Below are positions 14,655-21,580 of a stretch of DNA of 42,133 nt, piece after piece. The notes below the pieces were generated by a model. It was given only the letters and a program-made list of their open reading frames with translations, made no database searches and was not told the DNA's origin. Positions within the stretch are counted from its first letter, which is position 1. Each line of letters starts with the position of its first letter. This DNA is from an uncultured Geobacter sp. (GTDB taxonomy: Bacteria > Desulfobacterota > Desulfuromonadia > Geobacterales > Geobacteraceae), in NCBI GenBank assembly GCA_937886325.1, contig CALABV010000092.1:1-42133 (forward strand). The letters are read 5' to 3'. The position numbers were made by a program, and so were the translations under genes.

Positions 14655-15929
14655 ATGCCGATTGCCGTATTCGATGCCATAAAGGAAAATATCAGCTCAT
14701 TTCTCGGCGGGGCCTCTGTGGCACTGCTTCCCGGCGCCGCCGAGAACGAGGCCGACGAGACAACCATCAGCGAAAGCCTCTCCATCGAAGATAGCGCATA
14801 CTGCTTCCTGGCCCGGAGGGAGGTCATCCCCTTCACCCGCAGCGAGACCCTCTTCTGCCGTGAACTGCTGACCGCTTTCTCGGGCCTGTTCAGCGGTTTT
14901 CAGCAGCAGGATTACGTGGCGCACTTCCGCACCGCGCTGCTGGCGTCGATCATGGACATCACCGTTGCCCGCTCGCTGCGCGGCGACCACCGCAAGGCTT
15001 TCTGGCCGATCCAGCAGCTGATCCAATTGCTGAAACATCTCTCGTACCAGCGCTATGAAGGCAAGCCCGCTACGACCGGGTTTCTGGTACACCGCACCAC
15101 GCCCCGCCTGTTGAGCAAGATGGTGCGGGAACGAAACCACACCCTGATTCCCCTGAATCCGCACGAGGACATATCTCCCCATTTCTTTCGCAACCCGCTG
15201 CCGTACCGCATCGTCGACGGCACCAACCTCTTCTTCGTCGCCAATATCCAGATGCAGGTTACCGGCATCCTCCGCACCTCTCCCACTGTTATGCCGATTG
15301 ACATAGAACTCCTTACCCAGCGGGAGATATTCTCCCTGGTCAGGCGCGCCGGGCACGGTGCATTTGCCGTGACGGTAAACGGCGCCTCGGAGATCGAGGT
15401 GCTGGTCAGCCCGGCCAAACTGCTGGTGCGGCGCAAGGGCGCCTGGGCAATCTTCGACCCGGATATCTTCCGCTCGTTCCTGTCCGACAGCATTGACACC
15501 GAGTCCATCGATGAGCTGCTGTGGTCCGTGTATGCGCTCTCCAAGGAGAGGCTCGGCACGGTCGTCCTCATATACAGCAAGGGTGCGCGCAATCTTGCCC
15601 GGCTAAATAAAGGTTCGGTGGGAGGGGATGACCCGATCGGCCGCCTTCTGGTTGGTCAGGTCAGGAAACGGACCATCAGCGATCTGAAAAAAGCCGGCAT
15701 CCTGCTGCGAATCCTCTCAGCCGACGGGATGACGGTATTCAACGAGAGAGGGCGGCTGATGGAGACGGGGTTCATCTTCGACACATCCTATGCCCGGGAG
15801 GTGGTCACCGGCGGAGGGCGCACCACGGCCGCCAGCGCCGCGTCCTACTTCGGCAAGGTCATCAAGGTTTCTCAGGACGGCCCCATAGAACTGTACCAGA
15901 ACGGGCGCCTGGTCTATCGTTTCGGATAA
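14655..15929 (+). CDS. Protein with degenerate diadenylate-cyclase-like (DAC) domain
   Basis: A 424-residue soluble protein. The last 150 residues resemble the DAC/DisA_N nucleotidyltransferase fold: GTVVLIYSKG, ILSADGMTVFNERGRL, then GGGRTTAASAASY and KVIKVSQDGPIELYQNG. Active c-di-AMP synthases have DGA and RHRAA at the matching places; here they read DGM and RTTAA, so catalysis is doubtful. The N-terminal 270 residues match no domain I know, but include FFVANIQMQVTGILRTSP. Proteins with such divergent DAC domains have been proposed as nucleotide sensors. It follows the pqi operon on the same strand by 125 bp and has only a weak GAGAA ribosome site. Confidence 0.6.
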   Translation: MPIAVFDAIKENISSFLGGASVALLPGAAENEADETTISESLSIEDSAYCFLARREVIPFTRSETLFCRELLTAFSGLFSGFQQQDYVAHFRTALLASIMDITVARSLRGDHRKAFWPIQQLIQLLKHLSYQRYEGKPATTGFLVHRTTPRLLSKMVRERNHTLIPLNPHEDISPHFFRNPLPYRIVDGTNLFFVANIQMQVTGILRTSPTVMPIDIELLTQREIFSLVRRAGHGAFAVTVNGASEIEVLVSPAKLLVRRKGAWAIFDPDIFRSFLSDSIDTESIDELLWSVYALSKERLGTVVLIYSKGARNLARLNKGSVGGDDPIGRLLVGQVRKRTISDLKKAGILLRILSADGMTVFNERGRLMETGFIFDTSYAREVVTGGGRTTAASAASYFGKVIKVSQDGPIELYQNGRLVYRFG

Positions 15930-16006
15930 CCCCGGAACCGATTGGGCAGATGTGCTTACATGTTCGCCATGACATTCAGCCGTAAAAAACAGAGAGGAAC
16001 ATGCAT

Positions 16007-17635
16007 ATGAAACTCCTTGTTTTCGGTAGTGCCCTTGCCATCGCAGTCTGGATTACCGTCTATCTGATATATTCCAGACTGATTGTTCAAGGATCATCTG
16101 TACCGCTGTCAAAGGTTGCAAACGCTCAAACTATTCCTGCTCACCTTTCCGACCAGGCAGGCGTGCGAGAAGCGGTTTCAGCCGGCAACGCCTTTGCATT
16201 CGACGTGTATCAGCAATTGGCCGGTTCTGACGATGGGGGGAACGTCTTTTTTTCTCCCTACTCCATTGCCGGCGCGCTGACCCTGGTGGCCGAAGGCGCC
16301 CGGGGAGAAACGGCGGAACAACTGGGCCGCGCCATGCGCTATCCGGCCAACCTCCGCCAAAAAGGTCCGGAAGCGCGCATTTCGCCCTGGGACACCGGGC
16401 GGATCAATGCCGGGATGGCGGAATTCAACAGAGAAATCAGCGGGACATATCGTCCAGTACCCGTTGATATTCGCATCACAATAGAGGCTTTACGCAAAAA
16501 ACTCGCTGAGGCGAACAAACGTATCCAGGAGTCGGACAGCAGGGGAAATTATCAGGAAGGTATCGACCTGGCAGCCAAGGCGCGGGCAGATGCGGATGAA
16601 CTGAACCGTCTTCTTTCACAGGTCGATCAATACGAACTCCGGGTGGCGAATACCCTGTGGGCTGAACGGACATATCCGCTCAATCAAAACTATGTCAACA
16701 AAATGAAGCGCCTTTATGGCGCTGCTGCCGTAATTGCCGCTGATTTTATCCATGATCCGGAGGGTATGCGGCAAAAGATTAATCATGCAATCGAAGAACA
16801 AACCCATGGCCAGATACGAGAGATGGTCGCAAAAGGCGGTATCAATGAAGCAACCAGGCTGGCGCTGGTTAATGCCGTCTATTTCAAGGGAGAATGGGAG
16901 GAGATCTTCCGGAAAGAAGAAACGAGGGACCATGATTTCTTCCTCCTCAATGGCACGAAAAGGACAGTACCCATGATGCACGGAACCTTCGAATCAGTCG
17001 GTTATGCCGCCTTCAAGGGGAATGGGACACCCTTCGACACTCCTCAGGAAGTTGCGGATGACGACGTCGGAAACGAAAAGAAGCTGTATCCCGACGCAAT
17101 GGGTTTTCTGGTCCTCGAACTGACATACAAGGGCGGAGAAATATCAATGGTTATTCTCGTCCCACGCTCCATCAACGGGTTTACCGCTTTGAACAAGAAG
17201 CTCACCCTCGAGAATATCGAAAAATGGATCGGATCGTTACGCAAAAGAGAAGTCGAGGTCTTTCTGCCGAAATTCACGCTGAAGACAAGCTATGATCTGA
17301 AACGGCCGCTGCAGAGTCTCGGCATTGTCCGTATGTTCAAGGATCCTCGGTTTTCCGGAGGCGCCGAACTCGGCGCTCTCTGCGCCGGTGACGATCCGGA
17401 CCATCGATTGTTTATCACTGATGCACTACACAACGCCTGTCTGGAGGTTAATGAAGAAGGCACCGTGGCCGCGGCCGTCACGTTTTTTGGGGCGGCCGCA
17501 GCAGCTGCTCCGGACATTGTACCCTTCACCCCGGTTTTCCGCGCAGACAAGCCTTTTCTATTCCTGATACGCCACAAGAAGACCAATGCCATCCTTTTTA
17601 TTGGCCGGATGGCAAGACCCGATGAAAAGCAATGA
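16007..17635 (+). CDS. Serpin (inhibitory-type serine protease inhibitor), membrane-anchored or secreted
   Basis: About 542 residues; bacterial serpins are usually near 400. The start at 16007 is preferred over 16001 because GAGAGG then sits 9 bp upstream. An N-terminal hydrophobic helix (LLVFGSALAIAVWITVYLI) is an anchor or signal. The serpin fold starts at NAFAFDVYQQL, with NVFFSPYSIAGALTLVAEGARG. Extra length comes from a Lys/Glu-rich coiled insertion at about residues 145-212. The hinge E483-E484-G485-T486-VAAAVT fits inhibitory serpins. The reactive loop is FFGAAAAAAPD, so P1 is probably Ala, as for elastase-like targets. The closing FLFLIRHKKTNAILFIGRM is canonical. It lies 33 bp before rsgA. 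Confidence 0.9.
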   Translation: MKLLVFGSALAIAVWITVYLIYSRLIVQGSSVPLSKVANAQTIPAHLSDQAGVREAVSAGNAFAFDVYQQLAGSDDGGNVFFSPYSIAGALTLVAEGARGETAEQLGRAMRYPANLRQKGPEARISPWDTGRINAGMAEFNREISGTYRPVPVDIRITIEALRKKLAEANKRIQESDSRGNYQEGIDLAAKARADADELNRLLSQVDQYELRVANTLWAERTYPLNQNYVNKMKRLYGAAAVIAADFIHDPEGMRQKINHAIEEQTHGQIREMVAKGGINEATRLALVNAVYFKGEWEEIFRKEETRDHDFFLLNGTKRTVPMMHGTFESVGYAAFKGNGTPFDTPQEVADDDVGNEKKLYPDAMGFLVLELTYKGGEISMVILVPRSINGFTALNKKLTLENIEKWIGSLRKREVEVFLPKFTLKTSYDLKRPLQSLGIVRMFKDPRFSGGAELGALCAGDDPDHRLFITDALHNACLEVNEEGTVAAAVTFFGAAAAAAPDIVPFTPVFRADKPFLFLIRHKKTNAILFIGRMARPDEKQ

Positions 17636-17668
17636 GAAAACAAACTTGCACATTGTGAGGTATTTCAG

Positions 17669-18751
17669 ATGATCTCCGCTTCCGAACAACTGAATCAACT
17701 GGGATGGGATGAGTGGTTTGCCGAACAGGCACAGGAGAGAGTACCGGCAGGGCACCGCCTTGCGCGTGTTGTTGCCGTGGACCGCGAACAACTTCTTGTA
17801 CTGGACGAGTCCGGTGAATATCGCGCAAAACTTGCCGGCCGTTTCCTCCATGTGACCGGGCAGTCGGTTGATTTTCCCTGTGTTGGAGATTGGGTATGCA
17901 TTCAGCACGGCAGTTCCGATATGTTTGGTATAATTCATGACGTTATTCCCAGAAAGTCGGTTCTGCGCCGCAAGGCCGCGGGAGATACCATTGAATACCA
18001 GATGATTGCTTCGAACATCGACGCAGCCCTGCTCGTCCAGTCCTGTCATTTCGACTTCAATATCAACAGGCTTGAACGTTACCTGGTCATGGTCAGGAGC
18101 GGGCATATTCATCCTGTCGTTGTTCTCACGAAAACCGACCTGGTCAGTCCTGAAGATCTCCAACGACTGATAGGGGACATCAGAGGCGCCGGGATAGATT
18201 CCGAAGTAATCACGCTCAGTACCGTCACCGGTGAAGGTGTTGATTGCCTGCGGCAGATTCTGCACGCCGGAAAAACCTACTGCCTTCTCGGTTCATCGGG
18301 GGTGGGCAAGAGTACCTTGATCAACCGGCTGATTGGCCGTCATAGGCTTGAGACCAGAGGGGTAAGCGGTACGGGCGAGGGACGGCATACGACGGTGCGT
18401 CGCGAGCTGATTCAGTTGAATAATGGCGCGATGTTGATAGATACCCCGGGTATGCGTGAATTCGGCATTTTAGGGGCAGAGGAGGGAATGGGCGTCAGTT
18501 TTGCCGATATCCATGCGTTAGCGTCGAAATGCAAATACAGCGACTGCTCCCACTCGAACGAACCGGGCTGTGCCGTGTTGAGAGCGATTAAGGAAGGAAG
18601 TCTCGATCGGGCCCACTATCAGAACTTCATCAAGCTCAGGAGTGAATCGGAGTTTCACGATCTGTCGTATCAGGAAAAGCGGAAAAAGGACAAGGCATTC
18701 GGTCGCTACATCAAGTCCGTCAAGAAAGATCTGGGGATTACGCGTAAATAA
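17669..18751 (+). CDS. rsgA: Ribosome small-subunit-dependent GTPase A
   Basis: A 360-residue circularly permuted GTPase that checks late 30S assembly. An OB-fold occupies about residues 30-100. The GTPase motifs come in permuted order: G4 VVLTKTDL, then G1 GSSGVGKST at about residue 208, G2-like GEGRHTTVRR and G3 DTPGMREF. The zinc-binding C-terminal segment reads CKYSDCSHSNEPGC. All motifs are intact and length is normal. GAGG lies 8 bp upstream of the ATG. Confidence 0.95.
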   Translation: MISASEQLNQLGWDEWFAEQAQERVPAGHRLARVVAVDREQLLVLDESGEYRAKLAGRFLHVTGQSVDFPCVGDWVCIQHGSSDMFGIIHDVIPRKSVLRRKAAGDTIEYQMIASNIDAALLVQSCHFDFNINRLERYLVMVRSGHIHPVVVLTKTDLVSPEDLQRLIGDIRGAGIDSEVITLSTVTGEGVDCLRQILHAGKTYCLLGSSGVGKSTLINRLIGRHRLETRGVSGTGEGRHTTVRRELIQLNNGAMLIDTPGMREFGILGAEEGMGVSFADIHALASKCKYSDCSHSNEPGCAVLRAIKEGSLDRAHYQNFIKLRSESEFHDLSYQEKRKKDKAFGRYIKSVKKDLGITRK

Positions 18752-18796
18752 CGGGGAAGATGAAGAGAAATAGTATTTCAGACAAGGAGGAACGAG

Positions 18797-20110
18797 ATGA
18801 GAACAGCATATTCTTTTGCCCGGGTACTGTCGGTCCTTGCTTTCTCTTTATTGGTCAGCTTCAACACTATTGGACAGGCCGACACGTCGGAACAATCACG
18901 GTACGCACCATCCGCACAGCAATTCATAACCATGGTGGAGCATAACGCTCAACTGAAAAGACTGCTTATCAAAGCAATTGAAAAAGCGAAGAAAATCAAT
19001 CCGGACAAGGTAACGAACCCGGCACAGACCCTGGAAGAGTACTATGCGTTTATTGATTGGGCGTCAAGGGCAATGCCCTGGTCGATTCTGCGGGATAGTC
19101 CGTACTCACAATTGTACGATCAGATCGATCAGAGCCTGGATTACTTCTATTTCGTCAATGATCAACCTCTTGCCGAGTTGAAAGGCAAGGGATATTACAA
19201 CAATTCCCTGCAATACCACGAACCGTATCGCACATGGATGATCAATTTCACCAAGGAGTGGGGCGTCTATCTAAGCAAAGAAGTGTCGTGGAACGATGAA
19301 TACTACAAAAAAGCCCTGCAAGATGAACGGTTCGGATTGAGGAAAGGGTGGTACGAAGATCCCTCAAACTGGAAGACCTTCAATGCTTTTTTCGCGCGGT
19401 ATCTGAAATCTCCTGATCAACGCCCGATCGCGTCTCCCGATGTTCCCTCCATCGTATCCTCCCCCGCCGATTCAAAGCCCCAGGGCGTATGGAAGATAGA
19501 CAAAAACTCCCACATCGTTCACAGGAAAGGCGTTGCCATAAAATCGAGGGTTTTCAGGTCCATCGCCGAACTCATCGGTGAAGGGAGCGCCTACGGGAAT
19601 GCCTTCGCCAACGGCACGCTGACCCATACCTTCCTCGATGTAAATGATTATCACCGCTATCATTTTCCGGTTGACGGAACCATACGGGAAGTTCGCATCA
19701 TCCCGGCTGATGATGCGGCCGGCGGAATCATCACGTGGGATCCCGGAATCAAGAGATACGTTCTTGACTCGAATACGCCGGGTTGGCAAATGATCGAGAC
19801 ACGCGGCTGCGTAATTATCGAGACGAAAGAGTATGGCCTGGTGGCGTTGTTGCCGATCGGTATGTCGCAGGTCTCCTCCGTCAACTTTGAAGATGCCGTC
19901 AAGGTTGGCGCGACCGTCAAGAAGGGAGACATGCTCGGCTACTTCCTGTTCGGCGGTTCGGATTTCGTGATGCTGTTTCAAAGCAAGGTCACGTTTGCGC
20001 TGACCGTCCCACGGGAAAGCGAGGGCAGCTACAAACACGTTCTGATGGGTGAAAAATACGGTGAACTCTCAGTGAAGTCAAAATCCCGGTACCAAGGAGG
20101 GCGAATATGA
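18797..20110 (+). CDS. Exported phosphatidylserine-decarboxylase-like protein
   Basis: A 437-residue protein with a signal peptide (ARVLSVLAFSLLVSFNTIGQA). Residues about 35-180 form a helical region with NPAQTLEEYYAFIDWASRAMPW, similar to domains that precede PSD domains in other proteins. The C-terminal half has PSD family motifs: LDVNDYHRYHFPVDG and, near residue 386, FGGSDFVMLF. The Gly-Ser pair there is where PSDs cut themselves to make the pyruvoyl cofactor (usually LGST). Decarboxylation of an amino-acid-like substrate outside the cytoplasm is inferred. GGAGG precedes the ATG, and the stop overlaps the DUF4019 start. It is not the housekeeping Psd, which lacks a signal peptide and this N-terminal region. 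Confidence 0.75.
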   Translation: MRTAYSFARVLSVLAFSLLVSFNTIGQADTSEQSRYAPSAQQFITMVEHNAQLKRLLIKAIEKAKKINPDKVTNPAQTLEEYYAFIDWASRAMPWSILRDSPYSQLYDQIDQSLDYFYFVNDQPLAELKGKGYYNNSLQYHEPYRTWMINFTKEWGVYLSKEVSWNDEYYKKALQDERFGLRKGWYEDPSNWKTFNAFFARYLKSPDQRPIASPDVPSIVSSPADSKPQGVWKIDKNSHIVHRKGVAIKSRVFRSIAELIGEGSAYGNAFANGTLTHTFLDVNDYHRYHFPVDGTIREVRIIPADDAAGGIITWDPGIKRYVLDSNTPGWQMIETRGCVIIETKEYGLVALLPIGMSQVSSVNFEDAVKVGATVKKGDMLGYFLFGGSDFVMLFQSKVTFALTVPRESEGSYKHVLMGEKYGELSVKSKSRYQGGRI

Positions 20111-20529
20111 TCCCGAGAATCGCGGTGTTGTTTGTTCTCGGTCTCCTGCTCGCGGGCGGGATTGCCGCGGCAAAGGACTTGAGAAATGAGAAGGCGGCCG
20201 TCGCCGGCGCCGAGAAATGGCTCTCGTTAGTGGACAAGGGACAGTATGCGGACAGCTGGCGGACCGCGGCCGCATACTTCAAAAATGCCGTCACCAGGGA
20301 GCAATGGGAGCAGTCGATGCTCTCTTTCAGGAAGCCTTTGGGCGGGCTTGTCTCAAGAAAGGTCCGGTCCACGGCATACAAGACATCCCTGCCCGGAGCT
20401 CCTGACGGAAAGTATGTGGTTATTACCTTCGAGACCTCTTTCGAGAACAAAAAGTCCGCAATCGAAACCGTAACGCCTATGCTTGAAAAGGATGGCGTGT
20501 GGCGCGTATCAGGGTACTTCATCAAGTAG
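20107..20529 (+). CDS. DUF4019 secreted protein
   Basis: A 140-residue protein with a signal peptide (IAVLFVLGLLLAGGIAAA) and a DUF4019 domain: AEKWLSLVDKGQYADSWRTA, FRKPLGGLVSRKV, KYVVITFETSFENK, and the closing DGVWRVSGYFIK. The domain's function is unknown. It starts at an ATGA overlap with the PSD-like gene and has GGAGGG upstream, so the two are co-translated and may act together in the periplasm. Confidence 0.88.
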   Translation: MIPRIAVLFVLGLLLAGGIAAAKDLRNEKAAVAGAEKWLSLVDKGQYADSWRTAAAYFKNAVTREQWEQSMLSFRKPLGGLVSRKVRSTAYKTSLPGAPDGKYVVITFETSFENKKSAIETVTPMLEKDGVWRVSGYFIK

Positions 20530-20587
20530 GCCTGCACCATGCCGGCGACGATGGGAGTGCCACAAGACAAGAGAAAAGGGCAAAACC

Positions 20588-20782
20588 ATGGAATGCAGTG
20601 CACTGCGAAATATCAGCAACTGCTCCTGCACGTACACAACTTGCGACAAGAGGGGCAACTGCTGCAAGTGCGTCGAGTATCACAGGAAAAAAAACGAAAT
20701 CCCCGGATGCTTCTTCACCACAGCCGGAGAGCGGACATGGGACAGATCATTCGCCAACTTCCGCAAGGATCGGGGGGACTAG
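20588..20782 (+). CDS. Cys-rich DUF6485 small protein
   Basis: A 64-residue protein starting at 20588 (a longer in-frame extension lacks the family start). It begins MECSALRNISNCSCTYTTCD, then KRGNCCKCVEYHRKKNEIPG and CFFT. Eight cysteines in the CxC..C..CCxC pattern fit DUF6485, thought to bind metal; the role is unknown. A weak AAAAGGG site precedes the ATG. The gene lies 58 bp after DUF4019 on the same strand. Confidence 0.8.
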   Translation: MECSALRNISNCSCTYTTCDKRGNCCKCVEYHRKKNEIPGCFFTTAGERTWDRSFANFRKDRGD

Positions 20783-20943
20783 TTTCGAGAGCACATACAC
20801 ATGCACACTAACAATTTAATATTGCTGATAAATATCCCATCTTGCATGGAAAGTTCCTTGCAAACGACATTTCAAGCGCTATATTTATAATGTTACAAGA
20901 AATATCCTCTTTGAATGACTATTCACAGGGAGGAGGTGAAAAA

Positions 20944-21384
20944 ATGATGACGAAAGCTCTTACGGCATTCTTCTTTTTTGTCGCCATGTCGGTATGTTTT
21001 CCCGTGTACGGGGAGGAACCAATCCTGAAACCAAAAACCGAGGGTGGAATAACCTTTATAAGCGGCGGCGTGGGGATGAGAGAGACGGACTACCTGCGAA
21101 AGGTTGAAGGCGATTACAACCTCAGGCTCCTGTTTGCAGCGAAGGAGACGGGTGAATTCTTCGCGGACGTGAAGGTAAGGATAGCCGACAAGAAAGGAAA
21201 GACGGTACTGGATGCCGTGTCCAACGGTCCCCGATTTCTGGCAAAGCTTCCGGCCGGCGTCTACCAGGTCACGGCGGAGATGTTCGGTGAGCCATTGACT
21301 AGAAAGGTAAAAATATCAGGTAAACGAGCGGTTTCCGAAAACTTCTACTGGAAAGCCACATACAAACACAAACCCGTCGAGTAG
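20944..21384 (+). CDS. Small secreted protein, unknown
   Basis: A 146-residue protein from ATG 20944, chosen because a strong GGGAGGAGGTG lies 6 bp upstream; an earlier in-frame ATG at 20842 has no ribosome site. The signal peptide is ALTAFFFFVAMSVCFPVYG. The mature part is beta-rich with TFISGGVGMRETDYLRKV, FADVKVRIADKKGKTVLDAV and AKLPAGVYQVTAEM, like a carboxypeptidase-regulatory (transthyretin-like) fold. No catalytic motif is visible. A terminator follows. Confidence 0.6.
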   Translation: MMTKALTAFFFFVAMSVCFPVYGEEPILKPKTEGGITFISGGVGMRETDYLRKVEGDYNLRLLFAAKETGEFFADVKVRIADKKGKTVLDAVSNGPRFLAKLPAGVYQVTAEMFGEPLTRKVKISGKRAVSENFYWKATYKHKPVE

Positions 21385-21426
21385 TACAAACTGTTATTCT
21401 CGTTACTTGCCGTGTTCACAGGAAGG

Positions 21427-21462
21427 ATCTGGGGTCGACTTGAAGCGACCCCAGATTTTTTT
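21427..21462 (+). terminator. Rho-independent terminator
   Basis: An 11-bp perfect stem (ATCTGGGGTCG at 21427-21437 with CGACCCCAGAT at 21446-21456) and an 8-base loop are followed by seven T. It closes the plus-strand run that ends with the secreted protein at 21384. The T-tract is on the plus strand only, so it does not serve the minus-strand ATPase gene. Confidence 0.92.
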
Positions 21463-21580
21463 GATTTCTTTACCTGTTACACATGCATTTCAGCGCCGTA
21501 ACACTATCACCTGCGAGACATTCGCACCAATACTGTCAAATGTCTGTGCAGCCCGCCGCGGAAAGCAAATGGCTTTCCAC

